From assembly GCF_025154075.1 (NCBI RefSeq), contig NZ_JAOAMU010000002.1, positions 554,368 through 618,367 of the forward strand: 64,000 nucleotides of DNA, in the 5' to 3' direction. This document shows, one piece after another, positions 40,233-49,381 of this stretch (position 1 is its first letter; every line of letters starts with the position of its first letter). The notes under the pieces were generated by a model that searched no databases, was not told the DNA's origin, and saw only the letters and a list, made by a program, of their open reading frames with translations. The position numbers and the translations under genes were made by a program. Source of the DNA: Chryseobacterium herbae. Lineage in GTDB: Bacteria > Bacteroidota > Bacteroidia > Flavobacteriales > Weeksellaceae.

Positions 40233-42135
40233 GTTTGAAATTGCTCCTAAGCGGCTGATTAATTTTGATTATACAGTGAATGTTCCGGTGTATCAGAGAC
40301 CATACTGTTGGGGAGAAGAAGAAATAGAAAGACTTTTGGAAGATTTTTTAGAAAATCAGAAAAATCTTGGGTATTTTATCGGAAATATTATTGCCGTTGA
40401 TAATGATGGTGTTTATGACTTGATAGATGGACAACAGCGTTTTACGACATTATGGATTCTTTGTCTTTATCTGGCTCATCAAAATAAACAAAATGAGCAA
40501 TACAGGAATTTGCTTCATTTCTGTTGTACTGATGATCAGTCGAGACTCAGCTTTTCAATTAGAAAACATACAAATTTATATCTGGAAGAGCTGCTTAGAT
40601 CTCATGAACAGATAGAAAAAGGGAAACGGTTTTGGGAAATAGATCATTTGTTGTCAGCAAGCAGTGGAAGTAAAAAGCTCAAACCGGAACTGGAGCAAAA
40701 CAGAAATATAGCAGCTGCTTTCTCGATTATTGAAAACTGGATAAAAGACCGTAAACAAAATATCTCTATTGAATTTTTGCTGGAAAAAGTGAGTTTTCAG
40801 TTTTTAACGGCACCAGCAGGGAGCGATGAAAATAAACTCTTTATTCAGATTAATACCAATGGTACGCAATTGCAGCATTATGATATCTTAAAGTCTGAAT
40901 TAATCAATGCTATACTTCCTGGAAATAGGATAGAGTATGCTAAAATATGGGATAAGATGACACTGCAGTACTATTCTAAAGCTGAGTCTGAGTATAATGA
41001 AGATCATGCTTCACAGACTGCATTGAAAGATATTATACAGGATGTAATGACCGGTAGTTGTGAAACGGTAGATGAGAATGAGGAAGATGAAGATCAGAAA
41101 GAAACACAGGATTATCACTATGAATATATGACAGATTTCAATACGCTGCTCATTCATACTTTATATATTTTTCAGAAAAAACATGGTAGCCAATATAACA
41201 TAGGAGCTCCAAGTATGTTTGATAAGGAGCAGTTGCTAAAGGTGTTCGGTAATTTCAGAGAGATGATCAGCGATAAGAACCAGGAAGATTTAAGGCATCA
41301 GATTGCAGTGGATTTCATCATGGTTTTGAGAGAAGTGAAGAATAAGATAGATCAGCATATTATCTTTAAGGATCTTGAAGATAATGGGTTTGAACTATTA
41401 GATATCAGTTTGAAGGAAAATGAAGAGGAACATCAATATTCTGTCAGGAAAAAGGAGTCTGAACAGCTTCAAAGAATGCTTTACCACAGCAATTGGGATA
41501 AAAAACATTTTTGGTTGGGATTATATATAGATTTCCTGCTGAATAATGAAAACGAAGATGATGATTTAAAACATCTTGAAGTTATAGATAATGCACTATC
41601 AGGGTCCGCAAGTGCATTCAAGGTTTATGCATTTTACTTTAACGAAAATACCTCTTTGGAATGTGGTCAAAAAGATTTTAAGAAAGTAGAGGATTTCAAA
41701 TTTGGAGAAATACAGAGGTACTGGTTTTACAAATTGGAATATCTTCTCTGGAAAAATAACCAGGTAAAATATCCCAATTATAAAATTACTTCACGAAGTT
41801 CAGTAGAACACGTTCTGCCTCAGAGTAAGTATGATGATTTCGATAAAAAAGATATTGATATCCATACATTCGGAAACCTTACTTTGCTGTCTGTATCCGA
41901 GAATTCATCGTTCTCAGATGATCATTTGAATAACAAGCTTAAGTATTTGAATGGGATGAAAAATCCTCCTTTAAAACTCAAAAAGCTTTTCGAAAAACTG
42001 GAAGAAAATGGGCTTATTGAAGATTTTAATTTTGAGAAAGATACAGTGCCCTATGATTTTTCCGGATTAAAAGAGACGCTTAGAGAGCATGAGACTGAGA
42101 TGCTTAGTCTGTTAGAAAATCACTATGCTGAATAA
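40225..42135 (+). CDS. DUF262-DUF1524 (GmrSD-like) restriction protein
   Basis: A 636-residue protein from ATG 40225 (an in-frame TTG lies at 40219). The N-terminal DUF262 has VYQRPYCW (about 22-29) and LIDGQQRFTT (about 66-75), plus INTNGTQLQHYDILKSE. The C-terminal DUF1524 carries the His-Asn nuclease signature SVEHVLPQ (H about 529) and FGNLTLLSVSENSSFSD. Family members cleave DNA with modified cytosines such as glucosylated T4 DNA. With the preceding DUF262 gene it forms a two-subunit, probably NTP-dependent restriction system. Confidence 0.88.
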   Translation: MCKFEIAPKRLINFDYTVNVPVYQRPYCWGEEEIERLLEDFLENQKNLGYFIGNIIAVDNDGVYDLIDGQQRFTTLWILCLYLAHQNKQNEQYRNLLHFCCTDDQSRLSFSIRKHTNLYLEELLRSHEQIEKGKRFWEIDHLLSASSGSKKLKPELEQNRNIAAAFSIIENWIKDRKQNISIEFLLEKVSFQFLTAPAGSDENKLFIQINTNGTQLQHYDILKSELINAILPGNRIEYAKIWDKMTLQYYSKAESEYNEDHASQTALKDIIQDVMTGSCETVDENEEDEDQKETQDYHYEYMTDFNTLLIHTLYIFQKKHGSQYNIGAPSMFDKEQLLKVFGNFREMISDKNQEDLRHQIAVDFIMVLREVKNKIDQHIIFKDLEDNGFELLDISLKENEEEHQYSVRKKESEQLQRMLYHSNWDKKHFWLGLYIDFLLNNENEDDDLKHLEVIDNALSGSASAFKVYAFYFNENTSLECGQKDFKKVEDFKFGEIQRYWFYKLEYLLWKNNQVKYPNYKITSRSSVEHVLPQSKYDDFDKKDIDIHTFGNLTLLSVSENSSFSDDHLNNKLKYLNGMKNPPLKLKKLFEKLEENGLIEDFNFEKDTVPYDFSGLKETLREHETEMLSLLENHYAE

Positions 42136-42165
42136 GAGAATGTGAAACTGTAAAATATAAATGGT

Positions 42166-42750
42166 ATGAAAATAAATGACTATCAGGAAATCATCTCGAC
42201 ATTCGACAGAGATATAACAATGCATATAGAGAGTCTTAAAAAACACATCTCAGATATCCGGTTTGATACGGAGAATGCAGTTTGTTTTACGCTTTCCGAC
42301 GATTTTGATTCTTCTTTGTTTTTGAAAAAAGAGAAAAAGCAGGGACTTTATATGTTTGAACTAAATCTTGATACCTATTTAAATGCTGGTGTAAGAAGGG
42401 AAACCAGGATAAAAAACTTTGCATTGGCATGGAAAAACAGGAAGCAGGATTCTTTCTTTTCTTCCAGTACAATCCAAAAGAGGCTAAAGGTTAGAGAACT
42501 CTTTAAAGAACAGTGGCTTCCTATTTATATCGGGAAAAATAAGAATATCTACTGTAGAATACGGGAGCATATAGATTTGTCACCACAAAAACAGACGTAT
42601 GCGATGAAACTAAGACATAGAAAAAATCTTCATGGACTGGAGTTCAGAGTGTCTACCATTGAACTTGACGTCAAAAATTATGACTTCATAGTTCCTTACG
42701 TAGAAAAATCGTTAAGAGAAGAGTATCATCCTATCATAGGTAAGCAGTAA
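42166..42750 (+). CDS. GIY-YIG-like protein, third gene of the GmrSD-like operon
   Basis: A 194-residue protein 30 bp after the DUF1524 gene. It has a GLYMF (60-64) that could be the GIY strand and PIYIGKNKN (119-127) as the YIG strand, then RIREHI and a late glutamate in VEKSLREEYHP. The usual gap between the two motifs is about ten residues; here about 55 residues intervene. The conserved final asparagine is not obvious. It may be a nuclease or DNA-binding partner of the restriction proteins. Confidence 0.7.
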   Translation: MKINDYQEIISTFDRDITMHIESLKKHISDIRFDTENAVCFTLSDDFDSSLFLKKEKKQGLYMFELNLDTYLNAGVRRETRIKNFALAWKNRKQDSFFSSSTIQKRLKVRELFKEQWLPIYIGKNKNIYCRIREHIDLSPQKQTYAMKLRHRKNLHGLEFRVSTIELDVKNYDFIVPYVEKSLREEYHPIIGKQ

Positions 42751-42797
42751 AACTTAATATAGCTTATCTTATAGACTTTTAATAAGGACCCCAAAAA

Positions 42798-42821
42798 AAT
42801 GGCAGCCCAAAGGCTGCCATT
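42798..42821 (-). terminator. Hairpin ending the minus-strand gene at 42850
   Basis: AATGGCAGCC (42798-42807) and GGCTGCCATT (42812-42821), 4-base loop. On the minus strand it is followed by a T-run, so it mainly terminates the T9SS gene; it may also stop the plus-strand operon. Confidence 0.8.
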
Positions 42822-42849
42822 CATATTTAAAACATTTTATTAATGCGTT

Positions 42850-45800
42850 TTATTTCTTAATAATCTGGTGGGTTTCAGATTTTCCGTTATAGATTATTTT
42901 TAAAGTATATACACCTGGCAGTAGACCTGATGCAGACATCGTTCCTCTGAAATTATTCAGTTTAAGACTTCCGCTTCTGTTTCCTGTCGGGTTGTATAAT
43001 TCAGCCTGAATATCGGTTTTGATTTCAGATGTGTTAGCTGGATCCAGTAAAGAGATATTGATGATATCGTCTGTAGGATTGGGAGAAATCGTGAAATAGT
43101 TTTCTACCTGCATCATTCTGGAAGAATAGATATTCCAGTAGAACCATTTCCATGGACCCCATCCACAAGCACTTTTGGCTCTTCCTTTAAATGCTAGAGT
43201 ACTATTGCTTCCTGTTGCCTGAAGATTGGCCACCTTACCTTTACTTCCGTTTCCGTTGTTTTGAACATCGGCTACGTAAGGAGAACTTACAAATTTGAAA
43301 TTACCCATTACTTTTTCCCATTCCCAGGTATTTCCTGAGTGGTCTGAACTGTCTAATCCTGCTGCATCAAGGCTTAAAGAGATCGTAGATCCTACCGGGA
43401 AAGAAGTGGTAATCCCCTGTAGATAACACATGGTCTGACTAGGGTCTGTACAATAATTTTGCATATAAACCATTGGAGCACCTATCCATACGTCTTTTGT
43501 GACATTGTTGCTGGCACCGTCTCCGGAAAGCGTTGCCTGAAGTCTTACATTTCCGTTGGCATATGGTTTTGGCGTGAAAGTAATCTGAGGCAGATTGGTA
43601 GACCCGTTGATATCAACAAGACCAGCCCCGTTAACGATAGACCATGAGATAGACGGCGCAAAACCTGTCGTATACGTAAGAGGGGTAGCTCCACATGATG
43701 CGGCATCTCCTCCGATTTTGATTTTGGTTCCGCACAGATAAGAAGAGGTGATTTTCTGATTCTGCACACTCGTACTCGTTGAAAGTTGGTTCAGGATAAA
43801 CTGCCCATTTCTTGCACTGAAAGTGATATGCTCCTGATTGGCATCTACTTTTTCTGCAACGAAATTAGCGAAAGGAACATTTGCAGCGTCATCAATAGGA
43901 GAGAATGGTCTCTGATAATCAGCCTCCGTTAAAACAGTATTTCCTGATTTGTAATCCAGTGCACTTGGCGTAGGAATAAAGCTGAATGGAGTAGTCGTAA
44001 GATTATCCGTAACGTAAGACGGCAGCTGGTTTTGAGCCAGTTTAAATTTACCGCCTCCGTACTTATCAATAGGAAGAATACCTCCCGGCTGTGTTCTGCT
44101 TCCACCAAGTAAGGTGACCTGAGCATTGATCAGCCAAAGGACTTTCTTTTTGTATTTAATGCTTCCGTTGTATACCTGTGTTCCGGCATTAAGCTGTGTC
44201 ATAGGACGTACCGTAAAGTCAAATACATATTTGGAGCTTCCCGGTACAGATGATAATAAAATCATATCCAGACGGTTGGTAGCTACTCCCACCAATGCGC
44301 CTATGATATCGGAGAACATATGCTGTTTGTTGGTTTCTTTATAAAGACGAAGTAAATTGGAAAGAGTCTGATCCGTTCCGCACTCACTACCGTTAGATAT
44401 GGCTACATTTCTGGTCAGTTGAGGATAACCTTTAAGTTTAAGCTCGTTTTGCCAGTTGTCATGGATCGTATTGTTAAGTTGATAATTACCGTCAGCATAA
44501 TTGATAAGCATCTGTCTGGCAGCAGGAGTATCTGTCAAAGTAAGAACATCATTGATAGAAATTCCCTGATTGAACATCGGAACAATAAATTCTCCGATTC
44601 CGGCCACTAGCGGAGTTCTGATGTAAGCTCTTGCGACATTAATCAACATATACTGCATTCCCAATGGAATATTCGCACCCAGATGCGGACTGTCATCAGA
44701 AATGAAAAGCTTGGTCACATGAGGAATTCCTTTTTGCTCCATGTCTTTCAATGCATATCTAGCTACAAGGCCACCCATACTTTGCCCGATCACTACATTA
44801 GGCTCCATTCCGGACTTCTTTGCATTCACCCATTGGATAGCCGTTGAAAGCAGGGCTGCATTATTCTGTATATAATCTACACCGTTATTCCAGTCTACAT
44901 AGATGATATCATAACCGTTATTAATATCAAAATACAGTGAAGAGGATCCTCCCCAAAGGCTTGAAATAAATGTATCAATATTAGTAAGACCTGCTTCCTG
45001 CGTTGGAGCAACAATGGCACCCATATCAAAACCTTCTGCTACGATAAGCGGTTTGGTAATTTGGGTATGTCCCGGAGCAAGCTTGATGTACATCGTAGCT
45101 CTGTTGTTACCATTAAAAATTACGTTCTTAGTGTATTGACCTAAGTTCGTGTTTTTAGATTCCATTGCCGTATCCACATATTTCCCCATGTCCCCATTGA
45201 TGGTAAACTGGGTATGCGTATACAATATTTCCCCGGAATTAAGCGTAAGCTTGAAGGTCCAGTGATACGTTCCCAGTGCTGTATAGCTTACATTAATCAG
45301 TTGGTTGTAAGGCAATAGCTCATAAGGCAGCTGATCACTTAGCTTATATTCTATTTTCTGAATCTGCGAAGTTTGGTTGGTGAGAAACAGATTGTTGGGA
45401 AGTTTAATCTTAAAATTAAGCTTATTGTGAGAAGATACGGAAGGAGAAAGTGCAAGCACATACTTTTCTTCATATGGATTTTGCCATACGCCGTTCACGT
45501 ATTTATCCTGTACAGCACCATTGTTCACGGTTAAAGTACCCGGATCTCCCGTATTTTGGGCATTCTGCTGGGTAGCCTGTGAAAACTGGCTGTACTTGTA
45601 GAAAACACCTGCAAGAGGTACAATATCCATCTGTTGTTCTGATCTCCATTGCGAAACAAGATCATCGGAAGTGTGAGTAATAGGGGCGTTGGCAGAAAGA
45701 CGGCTCATAAGGACCGTGTTGTAGATATCCGCCACCAGTTTAGAGCTCGTATATGAGCTGTCAGGCATCGTCCCGTCATATTTTTTAAGATTGGCGAATT

Positions 45801-45975
45801 CTATGGCTGCATCCAGCAGGAGGCCATTTGGAATTCTGTCCTTTTCCAGATTGGCAAAAACAGATTGCAAGGTATTATCCTGGATATCCCGGACCCTGGG
45901 GATGACTTTTTTGGTCTGGCCGAAACCAATGAATCCCGATAAGGATACAATAAAGAGAAAAACTTTTGTTTTCAT
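42850..45975 (-). CDS. T9SS-secreted alpha/beta-hydrolase, lipase/esterase-like
   Basis: A 1041-residue protein. A signal peptide (MKTKVFLFIVSLSGFIGFGQ) is followed by an alpha/beta-hydrolase region with V-V-I-G-Q-S-M-G-G-L-V-A-R at 394-406 (nucleophile S399) and D-D-S-P-H-L-G-A-N further on, as in PGAP1/lipase-type esterases. Ig-like segments follow, and a type A T9SS sorting domain lies at the C-terminus (FTISPNPTDDIINISL ... LPGVYTLKIIYNGKS). It should be exported by Sec and type IX secretion to the cell surface or medium. A lipoprotein gene precedes it in the same direction. Confidence 0.85.
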   Translation of the reverse strand: MKTKVFLFIVSLSGFIGFGQTKKVIPRVRDIQDNTLQSVFANLEKDRIPNGLLLDAAIEFANLKKYDGTMPDSSYTSSKLVADIYNTVLMSRLSANAPITHTSDDLVSQWRSEQQMDIVPLAGVFYKYSQFSQATQQNAQNTGDPGTLTVNNGAVQDKYVNGVWQNPYEEKYVLALSPSVSSHNKLNFKIKLPNNLFLTNQTSQIQKIEYKLSDQLPYELLPYNQLINVSYTALGTYHWTFKLTLNSGEILYTHTQFTINGDMGKYVDTAMESKNTNLGQYTKNVIFNGNNRATMYIKLAPGHTQITKPLIVAEGFDMGAIVAPTQEAGLTNIDTFISSLWGGSSSLYFDINNGYDIIYVDWNNGVDYIQNNAALLSTAIQWVNAKKSGMEPNVVIGQSMGGLVARYALKDMEQKGIPHVTKLFISDDSPHLGANIPLGMQYMLINVARAYIRTPLVAGIGEFIVPMFNQGISINDVLTLTDTPAARQMLINYADGNYQLNNTIHDNWQNELKLKGYPQLTRNVAISNGSECGTDQTLSNLLRLYKETNKQHMFSDIIGALVGVATNRLDMILLSSVPGSSKYVFDFTVRPMTQLNAGTQVYNGSIKYKKKVLWLINAQVTLLGGSRTQPGGILPIDKYGGGKFKLAQNQLPSYVTDNLTTTPFSFIPTPSALDYKSGNTVLTEADYQRPFSPIDDAANVPFANFVAEKVDANQEHITFSARNGQFILNQLSTSTSVQNQKITSSYLCGTKIKIGGDAASCGATPLTYTTGFAPSISWSIVNGAGLVDINGSTNLPQITFTPKPYANGNVRLQATLSGDGASNNVTKDVWIGAPMVYMQNYCTDPSQTMCYLQGITTSFPVGSTISLSLDAAGLDSSDHSGNTWEWEKVMGNFKFVSSPYVADVQNNGNGSKGKVANLQATGSNSTLAFKGRAKSACGWGPWKWFYWNIYSSRMMQVENYFTISPNPTDDIINISLLDPANTSEIKTDIQAELYNPTGNRSGSLKLNNFRGTMSASGLLPGVYTLKIIYNGKSETHQIIKK

Positions 45976-45996
45976 AAAGGTATTAGTTGAAAAAAA

Positions 45997-46521
45997 TTAT
46001 TGATATTTTCTGTCGAAACGGCCGTCAGTAACAGTTACCGTTTCTCCGTCGTAATAGTATTTGGCTTTAAAGCTGAAGGTTCCTGAAATGATTTTATTGG
46101 CTTTGTCAAATTGGGTGATGGATAAGGTGCCGATGTTTTCATGATCCGTAGCATAGATTTTAGACGAATCATAGTACAGTCCATGATCGTTTTCGTTTAA
46201 CGGATAGTCTCCAATCCCGAAATCCTGACCGCTCACCAGCATGAGCTGAATCGTATTTCCGCTTGGGTTTTCAGCATTTCTTAAATGGATTTTCAGTGAA
46301 TATTCATTGTTCACAAATGCATAGGTGGTATTGTTTCCCAGTGCGGCAACCGTGGATTTTTCAATTCTGGAAACCCATATTGTACCGTTTACAAGTGCTC
46401 CGCCTGTATCTGCGCCGGTTTGTGTAGCCTGGGGAAGTGTTGTAGAGTCAGAATCACGGTCTTTGTCTTTGCATGAGGATAAAATTCCTAGTAGAGAAAT
46501 AGCTAGCACAAAGCTCTTCAT
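45997..46521 (-). CDS. Lipoprotein of unknown family (DUF6252-like)
   Basis: A 174-residue lipoprotein with lipobox ILSSCKDK (Cys16) followed by an Asp/Ser-rich linker and a beta-rich domain (GTIWVSRIEKSTVAAL, NNEYSLKIHLRNAEN, TISGTFSFKAKYY). The pattern resembles DUF6252 proteins of flavobacteria. It lies 21 bp upstream of the secreted hydrolase gene and is probably co-transcribed with it. No enzymatic function is evident. Confidence 0.7.
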   Translation of the reverse strand: MKSFVLAISLLGILSSCKDKDRDSDSTTLPQATQTGADTGGALVNGTIWVSRIEKSTVAALGNNTTYAFVNNEYSLKIHLRNAENPSGNTIQLMLVSGQDFGIGDYPLNENDHGLYYDSSKIYATDHENIGTLSITQFDKANKIISGTFSFKAKYYYDGETVTVTDGRFDRKYQ

Positions 46522-46833
46522 AGCTTTTAGAGTTATATTATGAGTTAAATGTAAAGCATTCCACGAATCTGTTAAAATTAAATTTCATTCATAAGGGAAA
46601 TATTTTTTAAAGATATAAAAATATTTAGCTTTTGGCCCTTTGTTGCTGGAAAAATGATACGTATTAAATTTATTTACATTGAAATTTTTTCTTTATTGTC
46701 TCATATTGTGGGAATTAACAGGAGCGTTGTTAGATCAATAAGTCTGATCCATTTCAGAGAAACTAAACAAAAAAACAGCCGATGAAATATAAATCTCATC
46801 GACTGCCTTTTTTGAAAATAATGTATCAAGAAT
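46522..46833. other. 312-bp gap between minus-strand genes
   Basis: It holds the terminator at 46776-46805 for the gene on its right and an A/T-rich leader for the lipoprotein gene on its left. No gene seen. Confidence 0.6.
46776..46805 (-). terminator. Terminator of the T9SS gene at 46834
   Basis: CAGCCGATGA (46776-46785) and TCATCGACTG (46796-46805), one mismatch, with a T-run downstream on the minus strand. Confidence 0.75.
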
Positions 46834-48009
46834 TTAATCCCGGATAACCATCTTTTTAGAGCCCATTACTTTTCCGTCTGTCGTCATTTTATAAACGTAC
46901 ATACCGGATGGCAGTTCGGAGCCTGAAAGGGTAACCGTACCGTTTCCTCTTTCACGGAGAGGAAGAGATTTTACCAGCTGACCGGAGATATTGTAAACTT
47001 CAATGGAAGCTGTTTTTGCTTGATTGGGAAGATAGTAGCTGATGCTTGTTCCGTTTTTGGTGGGATTGGGAACATTTTGAGAAAGTTGGGCTACATCCGA
47101 TGACGAAAGGTCTGATGATAAACCGCTCTTATTCAATAACAACTGTTTTAGTTCTTCCACTGTGTTTTCGAGATTTTTAATGCGGTCTTCCAGCTGCATG
47201 ATGGTTTCGTCAGAAGATGCTGTTTTGTTAAGCGGAGTACTGGAAACCATGACGTTTCCACTGGCATCTACAACCAGAGCATTTCCGCTTCCTGTAGGCA
47301 GATTCTCATGCCTTACCGTTCCTACCGTATGGAAATTGGCAGTAGGAGATAGGGTAAGAATCCCAACACTTTTATCCTTGATCAGCATCGTAGCTGTAGG
47401 AGATAAGCCAAACATAATGGATAGTGGAATATTATTCGTCAGTTTTACTCCTCCGGTTCCGGATCCGATCACAAAAGAACGGTTTCCCGTAGCCGCAAGA
47501 TCAATTCCGAATCCGCCGGAATACACATCTTTAAGGTCAATCCCTACACCTAATGCAAACTGGTTAGAGTTTCTGATAATATTTTTCCAGCCCAAGGCTA
47601 CAGACTTTCCGGCATTATTCATAACGACATTGGCCTGTCCGCCGATAATATTCGCCCCTCCGCCATTGCTCAGATCATTTTCCCAGCCGCTCACCAGGGA
47701 ACTGCCGGCCTGTGCGCCCAGCACATTAGAAATACCGTTCACGATACTTCCTTTTACTTTCGCTACATTCGAGTTATTCACTCCGTCAACGATAAACGAA
47801 CCGGCTTCGTTAAGGATAGCCTGTCCAGGATTGGAAGAAGCTCCATTGGTTCTTAGAAAAAAGGCCCTTGGATCTACGGTGCCGGCATAATTGGCTGGCG
47901 TAATCCCCCCGTTTCCGGTAACTTGCCACTGTTGTGCGCTTGCGATTCCTGTTAATAGCAACATGGCAGCTGCCAGACCATTTTTCATGGATAATAGTGA
48001 TGTTTTCAT
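46834..48009 (-). CDS. T9SS-secreted surface protein with coiled coil
   Basis: A 391-residue protein starting at ATG 48009 (the in-frame ATG at 48042 would put 11 residues before the signal). Signal peptide ends in IASAQQ. The middle is a beta-rich, Gly/Asn-rich repeat region resembling bacterial adhesin stalks (LGWKNII, FALGVGIDL, FGIDLAATGNRSF). It then has a short coiled coil (QLEDRIKNLENTVEELKQLL) and a type A T9SS sorting domain (QNVPNPTKNGTSISY ... LPSGMYVYKMTTDGKV). Probably a surface or secreted structural protein; no catalytic motif. Confidence 0.8.
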   Translation of the reverse strand: MKTSLLSMKNGLAAAMLLLTGIASAQQWQVTGNGGITPANYAGTVDPRAFFLRTNGASSNPGQAILNEAGSFIVDGVNNSNVAKVKGSIVNGISNVLGAQAGSSLVSGWENDLSNGGGANIIGGQANVVMNNAGKSVALGWKNIIRNSNQFALGVGIDLKDVYSGGFGIDLAATGNRSFVIGSGTGGVKLTNNIPLSIMFGLSPTATMLIKDKSVGILTLSPTANFHTVGTVRHENLPTGSGNALVVDASGNVMVSSTPLNKTASSDETIMQLEDRIKNLENTVEELKQLLLNKSGLSSDLSSSDVAQLSQNVPNPTKNGTSISYYLPNQAKTASIEVYNISGQLVKSLPLRERGNGTVTLSGSELPSGMYVYKMTTDGKVMGSKKMVIRD

Positions 48010-48352
48010 AAATATTGAATTTTGGTGGTTTTTAGTTATCACTAATGTATGAAATAATATAATCCAAAATCGACATTAATCACGTTTATGTGACTTTAAT
48101 TTATTATTTCAATGATTAAAATTCAATGATAAAAGGAATAGTTTGTATTATTTGTAATTTCTATAGCTTTTATTTGTAAAATCTAAATATCAGGAGACCC
48201 TTTTTAATAGAGACTTTTCTGTCGTTTCAGGTTTCTGTAATTATTTTTTGTTTCCCATAAGAAAAAGAAGGGTTTACGGCTTCCCGTAATTTTTCTCTTG
48301 CGGTTGTTTGTAGTTTCGGGCATTATAAAACGAAAACAATAACTCAAACATT
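48010..48352. other. 343-bp divergent intergenic region
   Basis: It separates the minus-strand T9SS gene from the plus-strand GTPase operon and must contain both promoters. TAGTTTCG near 48310 is a 7-of-8 match to the -7 consensus. No gene seen. Confidence 0.45.
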
Positions 48353-49378
48353 ATGAATAAAAAAACAACTCCGGCAGACCTCTTCTTAGGAATTCTTGCT
48401 TTATTGCTGATCAGTGTAAGCTTTTATCAGACCTGGCTCGGGCTTCAGCAGATATTTGGACCTGCATCATTTGTAATCGCCTTGGTACTGTCCCTTTTAC
48501 TCTTATTTCTGTGTTGGATGCTCAGGAATGCCAAACTGGAAGGCAAACCTACGGGAAGTTTGGTAGGAATCTATGTATTTATCGCCTCCTTCTGTTTCAT
48601 TGCCAACTTTAATGCATTGTACACCAGATTTATGAAAACGGATATTTATACCGATGAACTCAGGGAAATCAATAAAAGCTTTATGGCACTGGAAAATGAT
48701 GTGGAATCAAAGCTGAGCTATAAATACAACAAAATCACGACTCAGAATATTGAGATCAAGAAAAAGCAATTAATGGAGCAGATTAAAGATCCGGGAAATA
48801 AAGGAATCGGAACCCGTGCACAATCACTTATCAGGGATATTGAAAAACTGACCGGGCAGAAAGTAGATCTTCTGACACCGGTAGGAAGTGACTACGAAGA
48901 TCTCTCTGAAAGAATGGGACACCAGATTGATAATATGATCTCGGATCTCTCTCCGGAAGAAAGAGCTTTGAAAACAGATCTTAATAACGCAGCCTTAAAA
49001 TGGAATAAAAATATTCAGAACCTGCTCTTATTGTCCAAAAAGGAAAAAGACGACCTCTCGCAAGGAGTCATTGATGAATCTCTTGCCGAATACAACAAAT
49101 TAGGAAGCAGGGCTCAGAATGTTTTAGGAAATGAAAAGATCCATTTTGAGCCAATCGTTTCACAGACCCAGGAAGTAGGAAAGATTGGGTTTGCTTTTGA
49201 GCATGCCATCAAACACTTTGGAATGTATCAGTTTGTGGTGCTGGCAGGATGTATTTTATTGGATTTCGTCATCGTGATTATTATTTTACTGGTAACGGGA
49301 CCGGATAATAACAGAAACAACAGAGGCAGTGTATTCAATAACAAAAGAAGCGGTAATACTTTAATTCCTAATAACTAA
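48353..49378 (+). CDS. Four-TM membrane protein, first gene of the GTPase operon
   Basis: A 341-residue protein. Hydrophobic helices lie at about 8-30, 36-57, 68-90 and 291-315; between them is a ~200-residue, highly charged, mostly helical domain (about 95-285). The C-terminus is Asn/Arg-rich. With the last helix at the end, the large loop is on one side of the inner membrane. It is 3 bp upstream of a GTPase gene. I do not recognise the family; by layout it resembles a scaffold that recruits the GTPase. Confidence 0.7.
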   Translation: MNKKTTPADLFLGILALLLISVSFYQTWLGLQQIFGPASFVIALVLSLLLLFLCWMLRNAKLEGKPTGSLVGIYVFIASFCFIANFNALYTRFMKTDIYTDELREINKSFMALENDVESKLSYKYNKITTQNIEIKKKQLMEQIKDPGNKGIGTRAQSLIRDIEKLTGQKVDLLTPVGSDYEDLSERMGHQIDNMISDLSPEERALKTDLNNAALKWNKNIQNLLLLSKKEKDDLSQGVIDESLAEYNKLGSRAQNVLGNEKIHFEPIVSQTQEVGKIGFAFEHAIKHFGMYQFVVLAGCILLDFVIVIIILLVTGPDNNRNNRGSVFNNKRSGNTLIPNN

Positions 49379-49381
49379 AAC

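Noticed and set aside
47162..47890. 242-codon plus-strand frame opposite the T9SS gene at 46834
   Set aside because: Long only because it is antisense to a real gene with a signal peptide and T9SS domain; its proline- and leucine-rich product shows no motif.
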